A stretch of 64,000 nucleotides of DNA, from positions 558,001 through 622,000 of the forward strand of contig NZ_CP087714.1 in NCBI RefSeq assembly GCF_039641995.1, written 5' to 3'. Source of the stretch: Geoglobus acetivorans. GTDB taxonomy: Archaea; Halobacteriota; Archaeoglobi; Archaeoglobales; Archaeoglobaceae. The notes below the pieces were generated by a model. That model saw only the letters and a list, made by a program, of their open reading frames with translations, was not told where the DNA came from and made no database searches. Shown here in pieces: positions 24,455-33,526 of the stretch; positions within the stretch are counted from its first letter, which is position 1, and every line of letters starts with the position of its first letter. Both the position numbers and the translations under genes were made by a program.

Positions 24455-25249
24455 TCACGGAAAGCTCATTCCTGCCAGAGAAGGCTCATGTCCTGGCAGA
24501 ATGTTTTTCCTTCTTGTGATAGACAGAGCCTTGTAGCAGCTATCGTACCACTCGCTCAGATCAACATGCAGACCGACCGGAGCGAAAGGAAGCGGTACAG
24601 GCCCAATCTGAATCTTGCCCCCTGATGCATCGTCTATTTCGACCGTCTCTTTCGGTGGATTCAGGTTCAGGTATGTGTATAAGTGGTCTCCCGCGACAAG
24701 ATACATTCCCTTTTCCGTCTCAACAGCGACTCCCTGAAGACCCTTTGTGTGGCCCGGAAGTGAGACGAGCTCGATTCCGTCAGCAATCCTCTTATCTCCA
24801 TCAACCAGGCAGAGGTCCATATCCTCAAGAGGCTGGAAAAGCTGCTGGTCATAGGTCAGTCTGTAGTGCAGCGGTGGATTGAATGCGCTCTCCCATTCTC
24901 TTTTCTGGACATAAATTCTGGCGTTGTGGAATAGCTGGGCGTTTGCCACGTGGTCGAAGTGCAAGTGCGTGAGGATCAGAACGTCTATTTCCTCCGGCGT
25001 AACATTCACCTGGCTGAGTGCTTCTCTGAGGCCTTTTTCTCCTCCACCCGATACCGGAAAACCGTGAACCATTCCGTTTACAGGTTCCTCGATTCCTGCA
25101 TCTATGAGAATCTTCTTTTCTCCGTCCAGATACCACACATACACAGGCCCGTTGATGAACTTCGTCATGTCTCCGAGCATCTGAATTACTCCCAACGGGG
25201 CCATAATCTCGGCCTGTTTTAATGGCTTAATCACATACATTTCATTCAC
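24455..25249 (-). CDS. Metallo-beta-lactamase-fold hydrolase
   Basis: A 264-residue MBL-fold protein with the dinuclear metal motif H95-L-H97-F-D99-H100 (LTHLHFDHVANA), the later ligand in SLPGHTKGLQG, and AGDHLYTY. It resembles lactonase/glyoxalase-II type hydrolases that open lactones or thioesters. The gene starts in an ATGA overlap (25246-25249) with the acyl-CoA ligase gene, so the two are coupled; thioester or lactone hydrolysis in the same pathway is the likely use. Length is normal for the AHL-lactonase-like branch. Confidence 0.85.
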   Translation of the reverse strand: MNEMYVIKPLKQAEIMAPLGVIQMLGDMTKFINGPVYVWYLDGEKKILIDAGIEEPVNGMVHGFPVSGGGEKGLREALSQVNVTPEEIDVLILTHLHFDHVANAQLFHNARIYVQKREWESAFNPPLHYRLTYDQQLFQPLEDMDLCLVDGDKRIADGIELVSLPGHTKGLQGVAVETEKGMYLVAGDHLYTYLNLNPPKETVEIDDASGGKIQIGPVPLPFAPVGLHVDLSEWYDSCYKALSITRRKNILPGHEPSLAGMSFP

Positions 25250-26901
25250 TCTCCTTTCTGCTTTTCTCTTTCCTGGAGAACTCTCCAGAGAATCTTACCT
25301 GCCCCGCTCTTCGGAAGCTCCTTGACAAACTCAACTATGCGGGGGTACTTGTAGGCGGCCATTTGCTCCTTTGCCCATTTTATTATTTCCTGCTCGCTAA
25401 CTCTGCCTTCATACTCGGGCTTCAGAACAACAAACGCCTTCACTTCCTCGACAACCCTGCTGTCAGGAACTCCTATGACGCAGACTTCCTTTATCGCAGG
25501 GTGCCTGTACATCACGCTTTCAACCTCTGCTGGCCACACCTTGAATCCCGCTCTGTTGATCATCCTCTTGATTCTGTCAACGATGAAGAAGTAGCCATCT
25601 TCGTCCATGTATGCTATGTCGCCCGTTCTGAAGTATTTTTTGCCTCCGATCTCAATGAATGCCTTTTCGGTCTCTTCAGGCTTGTTCCAGTATCCTTTGA
25701 AGACTTCCGGCCCTCTTATTACAAGCTCCCCCACTTCCTTTGGGGGCAGAACCTCGCCAGTTTCTGCGTCTATTATCAGGGCATCAACGCCGAAGTCCGG
25801 AATTCCGAGACACTGGAGTTTGGGGTTGCCGGGCGGATTCATGTGTGTCTGGGAAATTGTTTCGGTCAGACCGTATCCTTCCACGTATTTCAGCCCGGTT
25901 AACTGAAGTAGCTTTTCAGCAACGGCTTCAGGCATTGGGGCGCCTCCACCACCCACTGCCAGAAGAGAACTCAAATCCCGCTTTGAAATGTCCGGATCTG
26001 AAAGCAGATCGACAACCATCGTGGTTATGTTCATCCAGTGTGTGCAGCGGTACTTCTCGATGGCCTGAATTGCGGTGTTTCTGTCCCATCTTGACAGCAG
26101 CACTATTGTCGCTCCGGCGTAAATTGGGGCGAGCATGGAGTGAATCATACCCGTAACGTGGAAGTAGGGAAGGGTGGCGAGAGAAATCGATGCGGGTGTC
26201 ATGTTCCACCAGTGAACCGAGCTTAGCGTGTTGGCGATTGCCGTGGAATGTGTGTGCATGCAGCCTTTTGGCATCCCGGTTGTGCCTGCGGTGTATGGTA
26301 TCAGGGCGAGGTCATCACCGCCAACCTCAACCTCTGGAGGGTTTCTTTCTTTCAGTGCTTCGTTCCATTCTGTTGCGCTCCCCGTGTCGAACTCGGTTCG
26401 GGCAAATTCCGGAACGGGCAGCTCTGGTTCATCGGGCAGGTAGTCAGAATGGTGACCGCAGATTACATCTATGCCAAGTTTTTCTGCGATTGGGGCAATC
26501 CTCTGATAAAGCTCTGATGTGGTTGCTACCATTTTACAGCCCGAGTCCGATAGAATGTACTCCAGCTCTCTTTCGACAAGCATCGGGTTCACGGGAACAA
26601 CAGCTGCGTTTCCTCTGAGAATTCCGAAATATGCGATCACGTAGTGGGGCGAGTTCTGCATGTACACCGCCACTCTGTCTCCTTTCTGAATCCCCTTCGA
26701 CGCAAGATGGGTGCTGAACCTCTCCACCGCATCCCACAGCTCTGAATAGCTTATCCGTTTTCCATAGAAGATTATGGCATCCTTGTCAGGGTATCTCCTT
26801 GCAGAGGTTTCAAGAAACTCAAAGAGGGGCACTTCTGGATAAACCAGCTCTCTTGTCAGCATTTCTGGCCATGATTTCAGCCAGGGTTTTTCACCATCCA
26901 T
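25246..26901 (-). CDS. Acyl-CoA synthetase (AMP-forming), first copy
   Basis: A 551-residue ligase of the ANL superfamily. The P-loop motif LIPYTAGTTGMPKGCMHTHS is near residue 195-215, then YGLTETISQTHMNPPG (A4/A5), the hinge region TGDIAYMDEDGYFFIVDRIK, and the C-terminal catalytic Lys in PKSGAGKILWRVL. It activates a carboxylic acid as acyl-AMP and then acyl-CoA; medium- or long-chain fatty or aryl acids are possible. It is followed by the MBL hydrolase gene in the same operon. Transcription probably starts close to the ATG, inside a perfect inverted repeat. Confidence 0.92.
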   Translation of the reverse strand: MDGEKPWLKSWPEMLTRELVYPEVPLFEFLETSARRYPDKDAIIFYGKRISYSELWDAVERFSTHLASKGIQKGDRVAVYMQNSPHYVIAYFGILRGNAAVVPVNPMLVERELEYILSDSGCKMVATTSELYQRIAPIAEKLGIDVICGHHSDYLPDEPELPVPEFARTEFDTGSATEWNEALKERNPPEVEVGGDDLALIPYTAGTTGMPKGCMHTHSTAIANTLSSVHWWNMTPASISLATLPYFHVTGMIHSMLAPIYAGATIVLLSRWDRNTAIQAIEKYRCTHWMNITTMVVDLLSDPDISKRDLSSLLAVGGGGAPMPEAVAEKLLQLTGLKYVEGYGLTETISQTHMNPPGNPKLQCLGIPDFGVDALIIDAETGEVLPPKEVGELVIRGPEVFKGYWNKPEETEKAFIEIGGKKYFRTGDIAYMDEDGYFFIVDRIKRMINRAGFKVWPAEVESVMYRHPAIKEVCVIGVPDSRVVEEVKAFVVLKPEYEGRVSEQEIIKWAKEQMAAYKYPRIVEFVKELPKSGAGKILWRVLQEREKQKGE

Positions 26902-26935
26902 ATCGTTAAATCATGATTATTTCATATTTAACGAT
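26902..26935. promoter_or_regulatory. Operator-like inverted repeat ATCGTTAAAT-N14-ATTTAACGAT
   Basis: Perfect 10-bp arms directly abut the ligase start codon and cover its probable TATA box and transcription start. The right arm with its flank (26917-26937) matches 20 of 21 bases at 30552-30572, before the 4-hydroxybutyryl-CoA dehydratase operon. The Lrp-like regulator gene at 27131 is nearby. Confidence 0.55.
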
Positions 26936-27130
26936 TTCGATTTGGAGTTATGTTATCATAATACGAAATATTACACCTTAGAATAATAATATGATGCGAT
27001 TCTATCTGTCAAAAGACAATCATTCACTCTCTAAAGCGGTGTATGGGCATATACTGTGATTATTTTGTCCAAAGGTTCGTCAGAAGCCGTAACCGAAAAT
27101 TAGATAAACTTCTGAAGGTTTTTTCACATT

Positions 27131-27619
27131 ATGCGAAAGAATGGTCTTGATGAGATTGACAAGAAGATTGTGGAGTACATTCTTAAAGGAAAAACACAGA
27201 GCGATATTGCTAAAATGCTCGGCATAACTCTGAGGACCGTGCAGAACAGGATGAAGGCATTAGAGGATGAGGGTTATCTGATCAAGCTTAAAGAGGGATA
27301 CTGGATTGCGGATTACCAGAAACTCGGGCTGAGTTTGCTGGATGTAACCTTTCTGGATCTGGCCATGGACTCCAAGGATAAAATTGACGTGCTGATCGAG
27401 CATTTAAAGAAGCTCGATTTTGTGGAGAATGTGTTTGAGATCATGGGATCTGCATACGATCTGGGCTTTATCGTCAGATACAAGGATATTGAGGAATACA
27501 GAGAGCAGAAAAGGATTTTCCTGAAATGGCTCCGGAAAAACGGAATCAACATAAATCACATTCAGACGTTCATAGCATCCAAAACTCACAAGGATCACAG
27601 AAGGACAATCATCGTCTGA
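27131..27619 (+). CDS. Lrp/AsnC-like transcriptional regulator
   Basis: A 162-residue protein with an N-terminal HTH (about residues 5-55: DEIDKKIVEYILKGKTQSDI, AKMLGITLRTVQNRMKALED) and a C-terminal domain (about 75-150) resembling a RAM-like ligand-binding ferredoxin fold (VEHLKKLDFVENVFEIMGSA-type; actual VENVFEIMGSAYDLGFIVRY). It stands divergent from the acyl-CoA ligase operon and before a second ligase gene. Regulation of the surrounding acyl-CoA genes through the repeats at 26902 and 30552 is inferred from position. Probably leaderless (AT box near 27100-27112). Confidence 0.82.
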   Translation: MRKNGLDEIDKKIVEYILKGKTQSDIAKMLGITLRTVQNRMKALEDEGYLIKLKEGYWIADYQKLGLSLLDVTFLDLAMDSKDKIDVLIEHLKKLDFVENVFEIMGSAYDLGFIVRYKDIEEYREQKRIFLKWLRKNGININHIQTFIASKTHKDHRRTIIV

Positions 27620-27752
27620 TTTATATTTTTCTGCAAATAATTTATTCTGCAGATTGTACATGCGCCTGTTTTTTTACAGCACATCCACTCATTTTTCCGT
27701 TTCTCCCAGATGGTGTCATTATGTTCATATAATACACCAATAATTAAATTTA

Positions 27753-27783
27753 ATTTCGTAAAATGAGTAATAAAATCCGAAAT
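27753..27783. promoter_or_regulatory. Inverted repeat ATTTCG-N19-CGAAAT before the second ligase
   Basis: Six-bp arms at 27753-27758 and 27778-27783, ending 33 nt before the ATG at 27817 and next to its TATA candidate (GTTTAAGTAT, 27784-27793). Different from the ATTTAACGAT element, so it may be a site for another protein, or chance in AT-rich DNA. Confidence 0.25.
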
Positions 27784-27816
27784 GTTTAAGTATGATCAAC
27801 CATCTGACAATCTGTT

Positions 27817-29607
27817 ATGAAAGAAAATGAATATTTCGAATTGCTGAGGGAAAAATGGAGCAAAATCTGGCCACACCCGTCGCTGCCTGAGGAGCCAGTA
27901 TACCCGCTTGGAAAAGTACCCATACACGAATATCTGGAGATATATGCTGAGAAGGTGCCGTCAAAAGACTATCTGATTTACTACGGCCGGAGAATATCGT
28001 ATGGGGAGATGGATGATCTGAGCAGCAGATTTGCCAGTTACCTCGTTGAAAACGGTTTTGAGAAGGGAGACAGAGTGGCTCTCATCCTTCCCAACATGCC
28101 GCAGTTTTACATCGGGTATTTTGGCACACTTAAGGCCGGCGGAATCTGTGTCCTCCTGAACCCGATGCTCAGGGAAATAGAGCTGGAGTACTTTTTCCAG
28201 GAGTCCGGACCGAAATTTATACTGACTCTCGATGTGATTTATCCGGTGGTTGAGAGTGCAGCCAGAAAAGTATCCGGTGATATTGACATTATAGCTGCAT
28301 CTTTCAGGGAGTTCCTTCCGGAGAATCCCGAAATACCCATCCACCCGTCTATGGAATCACCAGAAAAACTGGAGGGTGTCCTGTACATCTCGGATGTTCT
28401 GGAAAACGTAACTGCGAACAGGCCAGGGGTAAAGGTTACACTCGATGATTATGCGACCATGAACTTCACCGGAGGTACAACCGGACTGCCAAAGGGGGTT
28501 TACCACAGACACCACAACGTTCTGTACACTGCTGCCAGCATATACACGTATTTCAATGCCCACCTGCTTGTCGAGCAATACGCTAATCAGCAAGTTGATT
28601 TTGAAAAATTCGTATCCGATTTATCGAAAACCGAAGTTTCACTGGCTGCAATGCCTGTCTTCTGGATTGCGGGAAACGATATGGGTGTTGTGAGTCCAAC
28701 CCTCGCCGGTTCCACAGTTGTGCTGCTCACCCGATGGGATGTTGAGGCAGCGCTGGAAGCAATTCAGAAATACGGGGTTACCACAACATTCGCCCCCTTT
28801 GATCTCTACTGGGAGATTCTGAGCCATCCGGATGTTGAAAAATACGATCTGACCTCTCTGAGAAACTGCACCGGATCGAGCTTCATCAAAGGGCTGACGA
28901 AGGAACTCAGGGAAAAATGGAAGAAGCTGACGGGAGCGATACTGAGGGAGGCTGCTTACGGTCTTACAGAGACGCACACCTTTGACACCGTTACTGCCGG
29001 GTTCCATGTAAACGATCTGGACATAGAAAGGGCGGAGAAGTACAGTGGAACCTTCTGCGGCATACCTGTTCCCGGCACACTGATAAAGATCGTTGATGAG
29101 CAGGGAAATATCGTTCCTCTGGGCAAGGAGGGTGAACTTGCTATCAAATCTCCCTCCATGGTGGACGGCTATATCGGAAGACCTGAAGAAACTGCGAAGG
29201 CGTTCAGGGATGGCTGGCTGTTCACGGGAGATGTGGCGATGTATGATGAGGATGGACTGCTGTATTATCTTTCCCGCAAGAAGTACATGCTTAAAGTTTC
29301 CGGAATAAGCGTTTACCCAACCCAGATAGAGTTCATAATGCTCCGCCACCCTGCAATCGAGCTTGTGGGAGTTGTAGGCGTGGATGATGCTGAGAAGGGG
29401 CAGGTGCCTGTAGCGTTTGTCAAGCTGAAGAAAGAGTACGCTGGAAAGGTGAGTGAGGAGGACATTCTGAAATGGTGCAGGGATAACATGGCGCCGTACA
29501 ATGTTCCAAAGACAGTAATTATCCGTGAAGAGCTTCCTCTCACGGCAACGGGCAAGGTAATCAGGGAAGAGCTGATTAAGGAGTCTGAACGGCTCAATCT
29601 GAACTGA
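27817..29607 (+). CDS. Acyl-CoA synthetase (AMP-forming), second copy
   Basis: A 596-residue ANL-superfamily ligase. The P-loop MNFTGGTTGLPKGVYHRHHN is near residues 216-235, then AAYGLTETHTFD, the GDVAMYDEDGLLYYLSRKKY hinge, and the catalytic Lys in LPLTATGKVIREEL. It differs from the copy at 25246-26901 by extra loops (for example around residues 250-275) and probably handles another acid. It begins an operon with the enoyl-CoA hydratase gene 12 nt downstream. Probably leaderless: a TATA-like run lies about 25 nt before the ATG. Confidence 0.92.
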   Translation: MKENEYFELLREKWSKIWPHPSLPEEPVYPLGKVPIHEYLEIYAEKVPSKDYLIYYGRRISYGEMDDLSSRFASYLVENGFEKGDRVALILPNMPQFYIGYFGTLKAGGICVLLNPMLREIELEYFFQESGPKFILTLDVIYPVVESAARKVSGDIDIIAASFREFLPENPEIPIHPSMESPEKLEGVLYISDVLENVTANRPGVKVTLDDYATMNFTGGTTGLPKGVYHRHHNVLYTAASIYTYFNAHLLVEQYANQQVDFEKFVSDLSKTEVSLAAMPVFWIAGNDMGVVSPTLAGSTVVLLTRWDVEAALEAIQKYGVTTTFAPFDLYWEILSHPDVEKYDLTSLRNCTGSSFIKGLTKELREKWKKLTGAILREAAYGLTETHTFDTVTAGFHVNDLDIERAEKYSGTFCGIPVPGTLIKIVDEQGNIVPLGKEGELAIKSPSMVDGYIGRPEETAKAFRDGWLFTGDVAMYDEDGLLYYLSRKKYMLKVSGISVYPTQIEFIMLRHPAIELVGVVGVDDAEKGQVPVAFVKLKKEYAGKVSEEDILKWCRDNMAPYNVPKTVIIREELPLTATGKVIREELIKESERLNLN

Positions 29608-29619
29608 TCCGATGGGGTT

Positions 29620-30432
29620 GTGAAAATGGAATGCGTTAGGGTTGAAACTCTTGATAGCGGGATAGCGAAAGTTTACCTCAACAGGCCCCAGGTAATGAAC
29701 GCGATAAACGCCAGCCTGAGGCACGAGCTTGAGGAGGTGCTGAAGGAACTTGCAGAGGATGATGGCATCAGGGTGGTCATAATAACCGGTGCGGAAGCCC
29801 AGGGGAAAAGAAAGGCTTTCTCGTCAGGCGATGATTTGAGGGAGCTGGAGTTTGACATCAATAGCCCAGATGTCCTGTCAGAGTATTACAAAAGCGTGGA
29901 TAACGTCATGAGGCTGTTCAATTTCATTGATGACTATCCCAAGCCCGTAATAGCCATGGTCAATGGAATATGCATGGGAGGAGGACTGGAGCTGGCGCTG
30001 TGCTGTGATTTTATATTTGCATCCGAGAGTGCGGTATTCGCATTCCCTGAGGCAGGCATAGGGTTCATACCTGGATGGGGAGGCACTCAGAGGCTTTCAA
30101 AGCGGATAGGCGAATCAAAAGCGAAGATGCTGATCTACACTAGCGATATCTTGGACGGAAAGAGGGCAGCAGAGCTTGGTCTGGTTGATTTCCTGACCAC
30201 TGATAGCGAACTGGAGCAAAAGACCGTCGAATTTGCCATGAAGATTGCGGAAAAAAGCCCGCTGGTAATAAAAATGGCGAAAATTGCGATAGAGCGGGGG
30301 ATGGAATCAAGTCTGAGGTCAGGGCTGTATTATGAGGTGCTGTCCCTCATGGTGTCCCTGAAGACTGAGGATCTCAGGGAGGGATTCTCTGCATTTCTTG
30401 AGAGGAGAAAGCCTGAGTTCATGGGCAGGTAA
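29620..30432 (+). CDS. Enoyl-CoA hydratase/isomerase
   Basis: A 270-residue crotonase-superfamily enzyme. The oxyanion-hole loops are visible: KRKAFSSGDDLRELEFD near residues 63-79 and CMGGGLELALCCDF near 116-129, with the acid region AFPEAGIGFIPGWGGTQRLS near 142-161 (Glu144- and Gly-rich). It hydrates or isomerises an enoyl-CoA in beta-oxidation or a related route. It follows the second ligase by 12 nt. A GTG at 29620 or the ATG at 29626 may be the start; the longer form is given. Confidence 0.92.
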   Translation: MKMECVRVETLDSGIAKVYLNRPQVMNAINASLRHELEEVLKELAEDDGIRVVIITGAEAQGKRKAFSSGDDLRELEFDINSPDVLSEYYKSVDNVMRLFNFIDDYPKPVIAMVNGICMGGGLELALCCDFIFASESAVFAFPEAGIGFIPGWGGTQRLSKRIGESKAKMLIYTSDILDGKRAAELGLVDFLTTDSELEQKTVEFAMKIAEKSPLVIKMAKIAIERGMESSLRSGLYYEVLSLMVSLKTEDLREGFSAFLERRKPEFMGR

Positions 30433-30551
30433 TGCTTTCCTGAGAAATTGCCCTTTTTAATTTTATTTAGTTTTGCCGCTAAAACCCTGAATCAGAGGTG
30501 TCCTGTGCCGGGTTTATTTTTGGTTCGTAGCCTGGTGAATATGTTGGTAAG

Positions 30552-30572
30552 TTATTTCATATTTGACGATTT
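30552..30572. promoter_or_regulatory. Second copy of the ATTTrACGAT operator-like element
   Basis: Bases 30552-30572 match 26917-26937 in 20 of 21 positions (core TTTCATATTTrACGATTT). It lies 64-84 nt before the abfD ATG, upstream of the AT box at 30600-30615, where an activator would bind. Only one arm is conserved here. Confidence 0.5.
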
Positions 30573-30635
30573 AATAACCTGATTTTTTTGATAGAATACG
30601 AAAAAATTAAATAAAATGATTAGTCAGTTTAGATT

Positions 30636-32063
30636 ATGAGGACAGTCGAGGAATACCGGAATGACCTGTACAGCATGAAGCCCAACGTGTATATTGCGGG
30701 AAAAAAGGTGAAAAGAGATGACCCCAGGCTTCGAGGCGGGTTATATGTCATGTCGAAAACATTCGAACTTGCAAACCATCCGGATTATAGGGATCTCCTG
30801 ACAACACGATCACATCTGACCGGGAAGAAGATTAACAGGTTCACACATGTCAATCAATCTGCTGAAGATCTGCTTGCAAAGCAGGAGATGACGAGAAAGC
30901 TCTGCCATCTTGTGGGGGGATGCATTCAGCGCTGTATGGGCTGCGATGCGATAAATGCTCTGTCAATCGCAACCCATGCTGCGGACATGGAGCACGGTAC
31001 TGATTACAGCCAGAGATTTGCTGACTATCTGAAGGAATTTCAGAGCAGGGACCTGACAGCTGCCTGCGCCCAGACTGATGTAAAGGGTGACAGAAGCAAA
31101 AGACCTCACGAGCAGGAAGACCCTGACATGTATCTCAGGGTTGTAGAGCAGAGAAGCGATGGTATTGTTGTCAGAGGAGCGAAAAACTGCATCACGATGT
31201 CTGCAGTTGCTGATGAGATAATTGTTGTGCCTACGAGAGCCATGACTCCTGCCGACAAGGATTACAGCGTTGCGTTTGCCGTTCCCGCAGATGCAGAGGG
31301 TGTGAAAATAATCTCAAGAACGTCCTCTCTGAGGGCTCCGGAAGAGATGGACATGCCTCAGGCAAACGTCGGGGATGATGAGGGTTTTGTAATCTTTGAC
31401 GACGTCTTCGTCCCGTGGGACAGGGTTTTTCTGTGCGGTGAGAATAAATACGCTACACTCTCAGCACACCTTTTCGCATTGTTCCACCGACACAGCTACA
31501 CGGGCTGCAAGCCGGCCACCACGGACATCGTGATGGGCTTTGGGGCTTTGATAGCCGAATACAGCAACATTTACGACAAACACAACATCCGGGAAAAACT
31601 CGTGGAGCTTGCATCGGTTGCTGAGCTTGTTTATGCTGCGGGAATTGCCTCTGCCATAAACGGGACAAAGACACCTGCCGGGACGTTTCTTCCGAACGAA
31701 ATCTATGCCAACGTTGGCAGAAGATATGCCGGGCTGAACTACTACCACGAACTGGAGATTCTCGCTGAGCTGTCAGGTGGTCTGCCTGCGGCGCTGCCCT
31801 TTGCGGAGGACTTCCTGAATCCAGAAACCAGACCGTTCATAGAGAAGTACATTAAAAGGCGGTCAGACGTTCCTGCAGAAAACGTTTACAGGTGTCTCTT
31901 TGGAATCTCTAACATACTGTGCTCGTCTTTTGGCGGTGTTCAGGCCGTTGCCGGAGTGCATGGAGGCGGTTCTCCGGTCATGGAGGACATTGCAATCTGG
32001 AGAAGCTACAACTTTGAAGAGAAGAAGGAAATAGCCAAGTATCTGACGGGAATAAAGGAGTGA
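30636..32063 (+). CDS. abfD: 4-hydroxybutyryl-CoA dehydratase / vinylacetyl-CoA isomerase
   Basis: A 475-residue flavin and [4Fe-4S] enzyme of the 4-hydroxyphenylacetate-hydroxylase fold. The four cluster ligands known from the Clostridium enzyme (Cys99, Cys103, His292, Cys299) have clear counterparts with the same spacing: C96 and C100 (GGCIQRCMGC), H284 and C291 (FHRHSYTGCKP). It catalyses the radical dehydration of 4-hydroxybutyryl-CoA to crotonyl-CoA and vinylacetyl-CoA isomerisation. In Archaeoglobales several such paralogues exist and their physiological route is not settled. An Fe-S protein gene follows by nine nt. Confidence 0.93.
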   Translation: MRTVEEYRNDLYSMKPNVYIAGKKVKRDDPRLRGGLYVMSKTFELANHPDYRDLLTTRSHLTGKKINRFTHVNQSAEDLLAKQEMTRKLCHLVGGCIQRCMGCDAINALSIATHAADMEHGTDYSQRFADYLKEFQSRDLTAACAQTDVKGDRSKRPHEQEDPDMYLRVVEQRSDGIVVRGAKNCITMSAVADEIIVVPTRAMTPADKDYSVAFAVPADAEGVKIISRTSSLRAPEEMDMPQANVGDDEGFVIFDDVFVPWDRVFLCGENKYATLSAHLFALFHRHSYTGCKPATTDIVMGFGALIAEYSNIYDKHNIREKLVELASVAELVYAAGIASAINGTKTPAGTFLPNEIYANVGRRYAGLNYYHELEILAELSGGLPAALPFAEDFLNPETRPFIEKYIKRRSDVPAENVYRCLFGISNILCSSFGGVQAVAGVHGGGSPVMEDIAIWRSYNFEEKKEIAKYLTGIKE

Positions 32064-32072
32064 GGTGGAATT

Positions 32073-33116
32073 GTGAGCCATGAAATCTTGATGAAGAGGC
32101 TGGGCTTTCCGGATTCCCGGTTGCTCAGGGGCATTCTCGAATATCTCATGACTGAGGAAGAAGCTAGGGTTGCTGCTGCTCTGCCCGGAAGTGTTGATGA
32201 GGTTGCCGAAAGGCTGGGAATGGATGCTGAAAGGGTAAGAGACATACTTGACGGTCTTTTCCACAAAGGAGTAGCCATTCCAAGGGATTTCAGGAAGAAG
32301 GACCATTACAAATTCGTGAGGGACATCATACAGCTTCACGATGCAACCATGGCTTCACGGCACATGAACGATCCGGAATTTGCCAGGCTCTGGAAGGAGT
32401 TCGGTGACAGGGAGATGAACCCTGCAGTTGGCAGAATGCTCACCGACATGGGTTTGAAGTTCTGGAGGGTTGTGCCGGCTTATGAGGCAGTAAAGGATCT
32501 GCCGGATGTGCTACCCTACGAGAACATCAGGGAGATGATAGAGGCACAGGAAAAGATTGCCGTTGTTCCATGCTCCTGCAGGAATGTTACAAGGCTTGCA
32601 TCTGACGGATGCAGCTTTACGGATGAATTCAGCACGTGGCACTGCATTCAGTTTGGGAGAGGTGCAGAATACGCCATTGCCAGAGGATCGGGCAGAGAAA
32701 TCTCTGTCGAAGAGGCTCTTCAGATTATTGCCGAGGCTGAAAGGGATGGGCTCATCCACACGTGGGCCAACACCTCGAAAATTGTAGACCCCGTTGTAAC
32801 TGTGAACTGCAACTGCTGCGGGGACTGCTGTGAGTTTTTCCTCTCGTCAAGGGCCGCAAACGTACCTCTCGGCGTGCAGCTTGAAAAAAGCAGGTATGAG
32901 GCTTACGTTGACGACGAGGCATGCACCGGATGCCAGACCTGCGTGAAGAGGTGCCACTTCAATGCGGTGGAAATGTTTTCGCCTGATGGCAGCAGGAAGC
33001 TGAAAGCCAGAGTCATTGCAGAGAAATGCTTTGGGTGCGGTGTCTGTGTGGTTGGGTGCAGGCAGAAGGCGATAAGGCTCAAGGCTGTCAGACCGCCCGA
33101 GTTCATACCGGACTAA
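32073..33116 (+). CDS. Fe-S protein with N-terminal HTH-like region and two [4Fe-4S] sites
   Basis: A 347-residue protein. Residues about 20-75 look like a winged-helix fold (PGSVDEVAERLGMDAERVRD, ILDGLFHKGVAIPR). A central region contains PCSCRN (about 167), GCSFTDEFSTWHC and CNCCGDCCEF (about 249-258), which may bind another cluster. Two [4Fe-4S] ferredoxin motifs end the protein (CTGCQTCVKRCHFNAVEM and CFGCGVCVVGCRQKAIRL). GTG start with GAGGTGG upstream. Cotranscription with abfD suggests electron supply, activation or regulation of that enzyme (inference). No defined name for the family is known to me. Confidence 0.82.
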   Translation: MSHEILMKRLGFPDSRLLRGILEYLMTEEEARVAAALPGSVDEVAERLGMDAERVRDILDGLFHKGVAIPRDFRKKDHYKFVRDIIQLHDATMASRHMNDPEFARLWKEFGDREMNPAVGRMLTDMGLKFWRVVPAYEAVKDLPDVLPYENIREMIEAQEKIAVVPCSCRNVTRLASDGCSFTDEFSTWHCIQFGRGAEYAIARGSGREISVEEALQIIAEAERDGLIHTWANTSKIVDPVVTVNCNCCGDCCEFFLSSRAANVPLGVQLEKSRYEAYVDDEACTGCQTCVKRCHFNAVEMFSPDGSRKLKARVIAEKCFGCGVCVVGCRQKAIRLKAVRPPEFIPD

Positions 33117-33276
33117 TCTTTTTTTATTACCACTGGCATGGCTCTTACAGTATCCGCACGACGTCTAAGCATCCACGATCAAAACCCCATTTTTTGACAA
33201 TCAAATCTTTGCGCTTTGTAAATGCTGCATTCGTGTATCTGCTGATATTGTCATTGAAACCTTAAAAACAGGGGTA

Positions 33277-33360
33277 TGCGGGGGGAGGGATTTGAACCCT
33301 CGGACCCCTCCGGGACCAGACCCTGAATCTGGCGCCTTTTCCTGGCTCGGCAACCCCCGC
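33277..33360 (-). tRNA. tRNA-Leu (anticodon CAG)
   Basis: On the minus strand an 84-nt class II tRNA: acceptor GCGGGGG/CCCCCGC, D arm GCCGAGCCAGG, anticodon stem CCAGA-loop TTCAGGG-TCTGG giving CAG (reads CUG, Leu), a long variable arm, the T arm GAGGGTTCAAATCCCTC and discriminator A. CCA is not encoded. Confidence 0.95.
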
Positions 33361-33526
33361 GCCGGTTGGAGTATCTGTGAGTTCGAACAGAATATAAAAA
33401 TTCTGGTATCTGGCTCGACTGATTTTGGACTATCGTAATTTAAGATTTTTCACACTCCATCAATTCCGACCTGTGGGCAGGATGCGATGGAAAAAATTTA
33501 AAAGATATTGCCATTCTCTAACATAG

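Noticed and set aside
28639-29724. Open frame of about 361 codons on the minus strand inside the second acyl-CoA ligase
   Set aside because: Fully antisense to a clear ANL ligase with intact motifs; the translation has no recognisable domain.
33117-33276. Possible small RNA between the Fe-S protein gene and tRNA-Leu
   Set aside because: Only a T-rich stretch after the stop codon (likely terminator) and plain sequence are seen; no stable paired structure was found by eye.
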